Shown: piece by piece, positions 1 through 7,001 of the stretch
Numbering within the stretch: position 1 is the stretch's first letter
Layout of the letters: each line of letters opens with the position of its first letter
Assembly (NCBI GenBank): GCA_003527225.1
Contig: DPXQ01000047.1
Location: forward strand, 1 to 12,517
Length of the DNA: 12,517 nt
Reading direction: 5' to 3'
DNA from: Rhizobium sp.
GTDB lineage: Bacteria; Pseudomonadota; Alphaproteobacteria; Rhizobiales; Rhizobiaceae
Translations under genes and position numbers: made by a program
Notes under the pieces: model-generated
The model's database searches: none
Seen by the model: the letters and a program-made list of their open reading frames with translations, nothing else
What the model was told of the DNA's origin: nothing

Positions 1-830
1 AGCCGCTCGGCATCCTTCGGCACGATTGCCGCAAGCCGCAACATCGGCTCGGGCTTCCAGCCAAGCGCTTGCTCGCAGGCAACGAGGCCCGGGATGGCGT
101 CGATACCCCACTTCTCCGTTTCAGGCAGGATTTCGGAAAGCACACCCGATTGGCGCATCCACAGAAGCGCACGGCCCGGATCGCGCGCGGAGAGCAATTT
201 CTTCAATTCCGCCCAGATCCGCTCCGCCGAAAGCGTGGCGAGTTTCGAGCGCGCTCGCGCGCATGCCTTTAGGCCATCGGTGTCCGGACGCCCGTTTCCG
301 TAATGCGCAAAGAAACGGAAGAAGCGCAAGATGCGTAGATAGTCCTCCGCAATCCGCTCGTCCGCATCCCCGATGAATCGCACGGTCCGTGCCTCGACAT
401 CCGCAAGCCCGCCAACGAGATCGATGACCTCGCCCTGCGCGTCCGCATAGAGCGCGTTCATCGTCAGGTCTCGCCGCTCCGCGTCGGTCTGCCAGTCTTT
501 TCCGAAGGCAACCGTCGCCCGCCGTCCGTCCGTCGCAATATCGCGCCTGAGAGTGGTCACCTCGAAACCCTTGCCGTCGGTGACAAGCGTCACCGTGCCA
601 TGATCGATCCCCGTTGGCACGGCCTTGATCCCTGCCGCAGCGGCCCGCTCGACGACATCTTGCGGCTCCAGCGTGGTGGCGATGTCGATATCGGCAACGG
701 GAATACCCATCAGGCTGTTGCGAACCGCGCCGCCTGCCACCCTCGCCTCCCCGCCGTCGGCATTGAGCAGGTCGAGGACGCGCCTGAGTGCCGGGTCGCG
801 AAACCATGGTTCCGACGAAAGGTTGGTCAT
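1..830 (-). CDS. cca: CCA-adding tRNA nucleotidyltransferase (3' part beyond the window)
   Basis: This enzyme adds or repairs the 3'-terminal CCA of tRNAs from CTP and ATP in the cytoplasm. I read 276 codons from the ATG at 830. The family is usually about 400 residues, so roughly the last third lies outside the left edge. The poly(A) polymerase/CCA head domain is clear. The nucleotide-binding GGAVRN is at residues 33-38 and the catalytic DxD pair is D47/D49 in ADIDIATT. The LRRD region is at 94-97, RRDLTMNAL at 119-127, and the neck-type EDYLRILRFFRF begins near 162. The start overlaps the stop of the upstream Nudix gene as ATGA (830-827), which suggests translational coupling in the DUF1285-Nudix-cca operon. 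Family assignment is very secure. A poly(A) polymerase I identity is unlikely given the neck motif and context, but the missing C-terminus prevents a final distinction. Confidence 0.93.
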   Translation of the reverse strand, partial: MTNLSSEPWFRDPALRRVLDLLNADGGEARVAGGAVRNSLMGIPVADIDIATTLEPQDVVERAAAAGIKAVPTGIDHGTVTLVTDGKGFEVTTLRRDIATDGRRATVAFGKDWQTDAERRDLTMNALYADAQGEVIDLVGGLADVEARTVRFIGDADERIAEDYLRILRFFRFFAHYGNGRPDTDGLKACARARSKLATLSAERIWAELKKLLSARDPGRALLWMRQSGVLSEILPETEKWGIDAIPGLVACEQALGWKPEPMLRLAAIVPKDAER

Positions 831-1468
831 GCGTAGAGCCTTTCGTAAAGCGTCCGGATGATACCGGCCGTTATGCCCCAGATATAGCGCTCGCCATAGG
901 GCATGACATAGAAATGACGCAGGATTCCCTGCCAGTCGCGGCTGTCGAGCTGGTGATTGCCCGGATCCATCAGGAACGACAGCGGCACCTCGAAGACAGA
1001 ATCGACCTCATGCGGATTGGGCTTGAGCACAAAGCCTCGCTGCACAACCGCCAGAACCGGAATGATACGAAACCCGGTGCCGGAGAGATATTGCGGCAGC
1101 CGTCCGACCGTTTCGACATAGGCAGGATCGAGGCCGATCTCCTCTTGTGCCTCGCGCAAGGCTGCGACTTCCGGCGAAATGTCCGTCTCGTCTATGCCGC
1201 CGCCTGGAAAGGCGATCTGCCCGGAATGCTTGCGTAGCTTCGTGGTCCGCTGGGTGAGGATCACCTTCGCGTCATCGCCATCATCGACGACCGGAACGAG
1301 CACGGCCGCATCCTTGAGTTTCAAGCCTTCCACCTCGATCAGGCTTTCCGGGTTCAGGACATGGTCGCCATGGTCGCGCCATGCGTGTTCGATCGGCGCT
1401 CCGATCTGGTTCAACGCCCGATGGCGGAATTCCGCCGCAGAAAAGAAGGAGGAGGACGACGGCTTCAT
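827..1468 (-). CDS. Nudix hydrolase, NudL-type CoA pyrophosphatase
   Basis: The 213-residue protein is predicted to cleave the diphosphate of coenzyme A or its derivatives, a housekeeping reaction in the cytoplasm. The signature of the NudL (UPF0035) subfamily is visible: LTQRTTKLRKHSGQIAFPGG at residues 71-90, immediately followed by the Nudix helix ending in LREAQEEIGL (104-113), with the metal-binding glutamates E106, E109 and E110. As in other members of this subfamily, the first part of the box departs from the classic GX5E spacing, with Asp (D96) near the usual Glu position. The ATG at 1468 overlaps the DUF1285 stop as ATGA, and its own TGA overlaps the cca start, so the three genes are probably one transcript. 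No convincing Shine-Dalgarno precedes it, consistent with coupling. Subfamily call is strong; the true substrate is inferred. Confidence 0.9.
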   Translation of the reverse strand: MKPSSSSFFSAAEFRHRALNQIGAPIEHAWRDHGDHVLNPESLIEVEGLKLKDAAVLVPVVDDGDDAKVILTQRTTKLRKHSGQIAFPGGGIDETDISPEVAALREAQEEIGLDPAYVETVGRLPQYLSGTGFRIIPVLAVVQRGFVLKPNPHEVDSVFEVPLSFLMDPGNHQLDSRDWQGILRHFYVMPYGERYIWGITAGIIRTLYERLYA

Positions 1469-2091
1469 CGCGACAGTCTGTCCAGTTCGCCTGCCGGCAT
1501 CACCGGAAAGACCTCGCCGCCGGAGCGAACGGAGAACATCTCGGTCCCGTCCACCTCGACGATCTCGCCCAATTCCACCAGTTCGTACATCACGGCGCGG
1601 GAAATCAGTGCCTCGAGACGGCCCCGCACGTGGAGGTAGGGTTTGAGTTCGTGGTTTTCGCCGTGGACGACGAAACGGAGCGGATGCTCGGCTCCCGCTT
1701 CGACCACGTCCCCGACATTGGTGCGAAAGGTAAGGACCTGTTGCCCCTTGCGTTCCGATTCACTCATCTCGACGGCAAGGAAGGGCGCATCCTGGACGCG
1801 AATGCCGACCTTTTCCACAGGCGTGACGAGATAGGTCTTGCCGTCGTCGTCCTTGCGCAGCACCGTCGAGAAGAGCCTGACCAGCGGGGCGCGGCCAATT
1901 GGCGTTCCCATGTAGTACCATGTCCCGTCGGATTTGATCTCCATGTCGATGTCGCCGCAAAAGGGCGGATTCCAGCGATCGACCGGCGGAGGGCCGGCAC
2001 TTTTCCCCGGCGTCTGCGCGGCCGCGCGGGAAATCAGCGCCGCCAGTCCGGCCGCATCCTTCGTCGCCTTCAGCGCTTCAACTGCCATCAT
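1465..2091 (-). CDS. DUF1285 family protein
   Basis: A 208-residue soluble protein of the DUF1285 family (PF06938), of unknown biochemical function. Structures of family members exist and a signalling role has been proposed for them, but nothing is proven. The conserved N-terminal block runs from about residue 38 (VDRWNPPFCGDIDMEI), through the WYYMGTPIGR segment, to the LVTPVEKVGIRVQDAPFL region. The second half carries a repeat-like strand-rich segment (ERKGQQVLTFRTNVGD). There is no signal peptide or membrane helix. Two consecutive ATG codons (2091 and 2088) could start translation, with a weak GGGA about 6 bases upstream. It is the first gene of the minus-strand operon and faces the MoxR gene across a short divergent region. 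Linkage to cca and a CoA pyrophosphatase is common in alphaproteobacteria as far as I recall, but explains no function. Confidence 0.88.
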   Translation of the reverse strand: MMAVEALKATKDAAGLAALISRAAAQTPGKSAGPPPVDRWNPPFCGDIDMEIKSDGTWYYMGTPIGRAPLVRLFSTVLRKDDDGKTYLVTPVEKVGIRVQDAPFLAVEMSESERKGQQVLTFRTNVGDVVEAGAEHPLRFVVHGENHELKPYLHVRGRLEALISRAVMYELVELGEIVEVDGTEMFSVRSGGEVFPVMPAGELDRLSR

Positions 2092-2246
2092 TGCGTCCCG
2101 GTTTGTCGATAAGCGATCATAGTCACGAGATAGTCATTCGAAACGCGCTTGTCAGCCGTTCTTTAGGGAATAAGCTGTTTTAAGGGCAGCGAACAAGCAA
2201 GTGGCATGATACGACTGTCGCGAGCCGGAACCAGATGGAGATAACC
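2092..2246. promoter_or_regulatory. Divergent intergenic region with candidate back-to-back promoters
   Basis: This 155-base gap separates the minus-strand DUF1285 operon from the plus-strand MoxR operon and must carry control signals for both unless read-through occurs. On the plus strand TTGTCA (2149-2154) is followed after 16 bases by TAAGCT (2171-2176). On the minus strand CTGACA (2155-2150) is followed after 17 bases by TATCTC (2132-2127). The two -35-like boxes overlap in TTGTCAG, so the promoters would compete for polymerase. The -10 matches are only 3 of 6, so these are candidates. In R. leguminosarum the homologous MoxR operon is reported to peak in stationary phase and to depend partly on the ChvG sensor kinase. 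I could not recognise a ChvI site here. Confidence 0.3.
2237..2240 (+). promoter_or_regulatory. Ribosome binding site that decides the MoxR start
   Basis: GGAG at 2237-2240 sits 6 bases before the ATG at 2247, an ideal Shine-Dalgarno spacing. An in-frame ATG at 2235 overlaps this element and has no comparable site upstream, so 2247 is the preferred start. Further in-frame ATGs at 2253 and 2256 are less well spaced. Confidence 0.6.
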
Positions 2247-3260
2247 ATGGGCATGATGAAATCGGCGGAAACCGCGCTCGACGAAAAGGCCATCATCGCT
2301 GCCGCAGAGAGTGCGCTTTCCGATATAGCAGATATCCGTCGCGAAGTGGCGAAAGTCATCTTCGGCCAGGAACGAGTGGTTGAAAATGTGCTTCTCGCAG
2401 TTCTTTCGGGCGGCCATGCCCTGCTCGTCGGCGTTCCGGGGCTTGCAAAGACCAAGCTCGTGACGACGCTCGGCAGCGTGCTTGGGCTCGAGGCCAGCCG
2501 TATCCAGTTCACCCCGGACCTGATGCCCTCCGATATTCTCGGTACAGAGGTGATGGACCAGGACGAGACCGGCCGACGGTCCTTCCGCTTTCTGAAGGGG
2601 CCGGTCTTCGCGCAATTGCTGATGGCCGACGAGATCAACCGCGCGAGCCCCCGGACCCAGTCCGCACTCTTGCAGTCGATGCAGGAATACCATGTCACGA
2701 TCGCTGGCCAGCGCTACGATCTGCCAGCACCATTCCATGTGCTCGCCACACAAAACCCGCTGGAGCAGGAAGGCACCTACCCGCTCCCCGAGGCCCAGCT
2801 TGACCGGTTCCTGCTACAGGTTGACATCGACTATCCGGAGCTCGCCGCCGAACGCCAGATTCTGCTCGAGACAACCGGTCTGGACGAGACCAGGCCGGCC
2901 AGCATCGTCACATCCCAACGCCTGTTGGAGATTCAGAAACTGATCCGCCAGATGCCGGTCTCCGACACCGTGGTGGACGCAATTCTGTCCCTTATCCGCT
3001 CGGCCCGGCCGGGTCAGGGCAATTCCGACACCGACAAGCATGTTGCCTGGGGTCCAGGCCCGCGTGCCGGACAGTCGCTGATGCTGTGTGCCCGTGCCCG
3101 TGCGCTCTATGACGGCCGGCTCGCCCCGTCGCTCGATGACGTCTATATGCTTGCCGGGCCGGTCCTCCAACACCGCATGGCGCTGACTTTCGCGGCGCGC
3201 GCCGAAGGCATGACCGTGGCCGATGTCATTACCGGCCTCGTCAAACGGGCCCGCGGCTAG
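2247..3260 (+). CDS. MoxR-family AAA+ ATPase
   Basis: A 337-residue cytoplasmic AAA+ ATPase of the MoxR type, expected to act as a chaperone-like motor that remodels a partner complex together with a vWA-domain protein. Walker A GVPGLAKT is at about residues 62-69, the family block RIQFTPDLMPSDILGTE follows at about 85-101, Walker B LLMADEIN is at 124-131, sensor 1 ATQNP is at 167-171, and GPGPRAGQ (sensor 2 region) is at 269-276. Length is normal for the family. It heads a four-gene operon: the DUF58 gene begins 15 bases after its stop. MoxR-DUF58 pairs are the standard partnership of this family, and the homologous operon of R. leguminosarum is required for envelope integrity. The start at 2247 is chosen on the Shine-Dalgarno; 2235 is the alternative. 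The client protein is unknown. Confidence 0.93.
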   Translation: MGMMKSAETALDEKAIIAAAESALSDIADIRREVAKVIFGQERVVENVLLAVLSGGHALLVGVPGLAKTKLVTTLGSVLGLEASRIQFTPDLMPSDILGTEVMDQDETGRRSFRFLKGPVFAQLLMADEINRASPRTQSALLQSMQEYHVTIAGQRYDLPAPFHVLATQNPLEQEGTYPLPEAQLDRFLLQVDIDYPELAAERQILLETTGLDETRPASIVTSQRLLEIQKLIRQMPVSDTVVDAILSLIRSARPGQGNSDTDKHVAWGPGPRAGQSLMLCARARALYDGRLAPSLDDVYMLAGPVLQHRMALTFAARAEGMTVADVITGLVKRARG

Positions 3261-3275
3261 AAAGGCGGACTGCGC

Positions 3276-4196
3276 GTGGCAGCAATCGGCCAGATCGTTG
3301 AACAGACCGCAGGAAACGAGGCGCTGACGCGTGCCCGCCAGCGCGCCGTTCTGTTGCCCGATTGCATGGTCGAAGCGCGGCGTATCGCCAATACGGTCAT
3401 TGCCGGATGGCACGGTCGTCGAAAGCGCGGCATCGGCGAGAACTTCTGGCAGTTCCGCCCCTACGCGGAGGGCGAAAGCCTCGCCCGCATCGACTGGCGG
3501 CGCTCGGCCCGGGACGACCATACATATGTCCGCGACCGGGAATGGGAGGCCGCCCACACGGTCTGGCTCTGGGCCGACATGTCGCCGTCCATGATGTACA
3601 AATCAACTTTCAGCGCGGTCTCGAAGGAGAGCCGGGCGCTCGTCATCATGTTGGCGCTTGCCGAAATCCTTGCCCGCTCGGGGGAACGTATCGGCTGCCC
3701 CGGCGTCATGGAGCCGGTGACCGCGCGAAATGCCGCCGAACGGCTGGCGACGGCCATCATGCATGCGCCGCTGACATCCGGCTTGCCGGAAACGGGCATG
3801 ATCCGCGGTTTGAGCGATATCGTGCTGATCGGCGATTTTCTCGATGACACCGACCGGATCATGGAGCGCATCGCGCCGCTGGCCAGGCGCGGGCTGCGCG
3901 GCCACGTGGTGGAAATCGCCGATCCGGCGGAAGAAGTCTTCCCCTATAGCGGGAGAACACAGTTCACCGATCCGGAAACAGGCGAAAAACTGGTCTCGGG
4001 ACGCGCCGAAGCTCTGCGGGAAGATTATCGCCGTGCTTATCTCGCGCGTCGCGAGAACCTGGGTGAGGCGCTCCGAAGACTGGGCTGGAGCTTCGTTCAT
4101 CATCGCACCGACCAGCTTGCCTCGCAGGCATTGGTGTCCGTGCATATGTATCTCTCCGGCAATCCGCCACGCGCCAGCGGGGTCGGCCAGTCATGA
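3276..4196 (+). CDS. DUF58 domain protein (vWA-type MoxR partner)
   Basis: A 306-residue protein of the DUF58 family, the usual partner of MoxR ATPases. The DUF58 hallmark GENFWQFRPYAEGESLARID leads into DWRRSAR (73-79). The vWA metal-ion site DxSxS is intact as D101-M-S-P-S105. Unlike many DUF58 proteins it has no N-terminal membrane helices, so it is probably cytoplasmic with MoxR. Translation starts at a GTG (3276) behind a GGCGGA purine stretch. The gene ends in an ATGA overlap with the next gene, which suggests coupled synthesis. A reasonable model is that this vWA domain docks MoxR onto the two downstream membrane proteins, but that is inference. The family assignment is firm. Confidence 0.92.
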   Translation: MAAIGQIVEQTAGNEALTRARQRAVLLPDCMVEARRIANTVIAGWHGRRKRGIGENFWQFRPYAEGESLARIDWRRSARDDHTYVRDREWEAAHTVWLWADMSPSMMYKSTFSAVSKESRALVIMLALAEILARSGERIGCPGVMEPVTARNAAERLATAIMHAPLTSGLPETGMIRGLSDIVLIGDFLDDTDRIMERIAPLARRGLRGHVVEIADPAEEVFPYSGRTQFTDPETGEKLVSGRAEALREDYRRAYLARRENLGEALRRLGWSFVHHRTDQLASQALVSVHMYLSGNPPRASGVGQS

Positions 4197-7000
4197 ACGC
4201 GCTCCCCCTCGCCTTTGCAGCTCCTGCGGTCCTCATCGCGCTTGCGGCTCTGCCGCTGATCTGGTGGCTCCTGAAGCTGACGCCGCCGCGCCCGAAAGCG
4301 GAAGTCTTTCCGCCGCTGAAAATCCTGGCGAGCGTTCTCAAGCGCGAGGAGACGCCCAGCAAGAGCCCTTGGTGGCTGACGCTCCTGCGCATGGCGCTCG
4401 CCGCGCTTGTGATCGTCGCCCTCGCCGATCCGGTGCTCAATCCGCGCACGGCGTCCTTGTCGTCGGATGGTCCTCTGGTGATCCTTATCGACAATGACTG
4501 GGCTGCCGCCCAGGACTGGAACAGGCGTATGACCACTGCCGCGGCATTGATCGACGATGCGGAGGAAAGCGGCGTGCCTGTTTCGCTTACATTTACCGCC
4601 GATGCCACGCATGACGCCGTACCGGCGACGGCGTCCGTCGCACGCGAGCGGATTGCCGCCGCAAAGCCGCGGCCCCTGCGCCCGGACCGAACCAGAGCCA
4701 TGGCCGCCATCGCTACTGCTCTCGCCGGTACCCGCCCCGGCACCATCGCCTTCATTTCCGACGGCATCATGCGCGACGACAACGACCGCGTTATGGCGGA
4801 CCTCGCCGCACTCTCTCCCGGCCAGTTGCGGCTGATCGAGGGCGATGGAGAAGGTGCCGTCGCCACCACAGCAGCAACAAATGGCGCAGACGCCCTGACC
4901 GTCACGGCCTCACGCCTGAAGGCCGGATTGCCCAGGCAGATTGCCGTGGAGGCGCAGGACCAGCAGGGCCGCGTGATCGCGTCGGGCCAGATCGCGTTTG
5001 GCGCGGATCAGACGGTCGCAAGCGGCGAGATTTCCGCCCCCTTCGAGCTGCGCAACGACTTTGCCCGTCTTTCGATTGCCGGGATTGCCTCCGCCGGCTC
5101 GACCTACCTTCTCGATGACGGATTTCGCCGCCGCCGCGTGGCGCTGCTTTCCGGCGATGTCGGCGACGATTTCCAGCCGTTGCTCTCGCCGCTTTACTAT
5201 ATCCAACGTGCTCTTGGTCCCTATGCCGACCTCATCGAGCCCGACGTCGCCGATCTCGCGGTCTCCATCCCGGAAATCCTCGGGCAAAACCCTTCTGCGA
5301 TCATACTTGCCGATATCGGCCGCCTGCCTGCCAATACCTACGAACCCCTGCAGCGCTGGATCGCCGGCGGCGGGACGCTGATCCGCTTCGCCGGCCCGAG
5401 ACTGGCCGCCGCACCTGTGGGCGACCCCCTGGTGCCAGTCATTCTGCGGCAAGGGGAACGCGAGTTCGGCGGCGCCCTGTCCTGGGCGGAGCCGCAACCG
5501 CTTGCCGAATTCCCGCCAGCCGGACCTTTCGCCGGCATGGCAACGCCCAAGAACGTGCTGATCAAGCGCCAGGTGCTTGCCGAACCGACTCCCGACCTCG
5601 CCGCGCGCACCTGGGCCAGCCTGGCAGACGGTACTCCGCTCGTCACCATGAAGGAAAACGGCAGCGGACGCATTGTGCTGTTTCATGTCAGCGCCGAAGC
5701 CACTTGGTCGAATCTGCCAATTTCCGGGGAATTCGTAGAGATGCTGCGCCGGATCGTCCAACTGTCGCGCGTCGGTGGCGCAACCGCAGACGGCGGCAAG
5801 ACCGCCAATGCCAGCCTGCCGCCCTACCGCCTGTTGACCGAGCACGGCACGCTGACTGTCGAGACCGGGGACGCGCGACCGCTGGACGCCGGGAAGGAGC
5901 GACCTGCAGCGGCGACTTTCGACAATCCGCCCGGCCTCTACGGCACCGAGGACGGCTTCGTCGCGCTCAATCTCCTGCCTCCGGGCACGCAACTCCGTCC
6001 GCTTTCGACGGAAGGTCTTGCCGTACCCGTGGCCCGTGAACAGCTTGCCGGTACCGAGGCCACGCCGCTCAAGCCCGCGCTGCTGGCGCTGGCCTTCCTT
6101 CTGCTCGTCACCGACAGCATCATCGTTCTATTCATGAACGGCGCCTTCGCACGTCTTCCCCGCCGCGCCGGCCTGGCGGGCGTCGCAGCCCTATCCGCCA
6201 TCCTGCTGTTTTCGCCGAGCGACGGCCATGCCGATGATTCCCGCCCCGGCGACGAGACGATTTTGCAGCGGCTCGACAACACCCATCTTGCCTATGTGAA
6301 GACCGGCGAGTCGGAGGTGGACCAGCTTTCCGAGCGCGGGCTCGCCGGCCTGACCGACTTCCTGACCTATCGCACGACGCTGGAGCCGTCCCCTCCCGTC
6401 GGTATCGACATCGCGACCGACGAGCTTGCCTTCTACCCGATCATCTTCTGGCCGGTATCGGCAACCGCGCCGATGCCGTCCGCCGCCGCTATCAGCCGCA
6501 TCGACGCCTATATGCGCGCCGGCGGAACCGTGCTCTTCGACACGCGCGACCAGTACTCCAGTCTGGGCAACGACGGCGGACCAAGTGCAAATGGCGAGAG
6601 GTTGCAGCAAATCCTTGCCAATATCGATATTCCCCCGCTCGAACCCGTGCCGTCCGATCATGTGTTGACGCGCTCGTTCTACCTGCTCAAGAGCTTTCCC
6701 GGCCGGTACAGCGGCAGCCCGCTCTGGGTGGAGGCGCGGCAGGAGGCGAAGAACAATACAAGAAGTGTCACGTCTTCGGGCGACGGCGTTTCCCCGATCC
6801 TGATCACCGGCAATGACCTGCTCGGCGCCTGGGCGGTCGACAGCAACGGCGCGCCTCTGCTGCCGACCGTCCCACCAGACGAAAATCAGCGCGAACTGTC
6901 GCTCCGCGCAGGCGTCAACATCATGATGTATATGCTGACTGGTAACTACAAGGCCGATCAGGTGCATATACCGGCCCTCCTCGAACGATTGGGGCAGTGA
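4193..7000 (+). CDS. Large membrane protein: BatA-type N-terminus, degenerate vWA, C-terminal DUF4159
   Basis: A 935-residue protein. The N-terminal BatA-like module has helices at about 7-27 and 61-81. A vWA-like domain follows whose metal site is degenerate (D100-N-D-W-A instead of DxSxS), although the later FISDG strand (187-191) remains. A class I amidotransferase-like fold spans about 311-525 (RRVALLSGDVGDD to GSGRIVLFHVSAE). Helices lie at about 628-648 and 660-676. The DUF4159 domain occupies about 683-935 and includes IIFWPV and the GGTVLFDTRDQ strand. Lys/Arg-rich loops at 28-60 and around RLPRRAG place both large domains in the periplasm by the positive-inside rule. There is no cysteine. 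It overlaps DUF58 by ATGA and is followed after one base by the next gene. Function is unknown; the homologous operon supports envelope integrity. Confidence 0.88.
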   Translation: MNALPLAFAAPAVLIALAALPLIWWLLKLTPPRPKAEVFPPLKILASVLKREETPSKSPWWLTLLRMALAALVIVALADPVLNPRTASLSSDGPLVILIDNDWAAAQDWNRRMTTAAALIDDAEESGVPVSLTFTADATHDAVPATASVARERIAAAKPRPLRPDRTRAMAAIATALAGTRPGTIAFISDGIMRDDNDRVMADLAALSPGQLRLIEGDGEGAVATTAATNGADALTVTASRLKAGLPRQIAVEAQDQQGRVIASGQIAFGADQTVASGEISAPFELRNDFARLSIAGIASAGSTYLLDDGFRRRRVALLSGDVGDDFQPLLSPLYYIQRALGPYADLIEPDVADLAVSIPEILGQNPSAIILADIGRLPANTYEPLQRWIAGGGTLIRFAGPRLAAAPVGDPLVPVILRQGEREFGGALSWAEPQPLAEFPPAGPFAGMATPKNVLIKRQVLAEPTPDLAARTWASLADGTPLVTMKENGSGRIVLFHVSAEATWSNLPISGEFVEMLRRIVQLSRVGGATADGGKTANASLPPYRLLTEHGTLTVETGDARPLDAGKERPAAATFDNPPGLYGTEDGFVALNLLPPGTQLRPLSTEGLAVPVAREQLAGTEATPLKPALLALAFLLLVTDSIIVLFMNGAFARLPRRAGLAGVAALSAILLFSPSDGHADDSRPGDETILQRLDNTHLAYVKTGESEVDQLSERGLAGLTDFLTYRTTLEPSPPVGIDIATDELAFYPIIFWPVSATAPMPSAAAISRIDAYMRAGGTVLFDTRDQYSSLGNDGGPSANGERLQQILANIDIPPLEPVPSDHVLTRSFYLLKSFPGRYSGSPLWVEARQEAKNNTRSVTSSGDGVSPILITGNDLLGAWAVDSNGAPLLPTVPPDENQRELSLRAGVNIMMYMLTGNYKADQVHIPALLERLGQ

Positions 7001-7001
7001 C

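Noticed and set aside
121..807. Minus-strand frame of 228 codons at the left edge
   Set aside because: It lies in another frame of the cca gene, whose own frame carries all nucleotidyltransferase motifs.
4910..5992. Minus-strand open frame of 360 codons inside the DUF4159 gene
   Set aside because: Low-complexity basic translation antisense to a coherent protein; a shadow frame.
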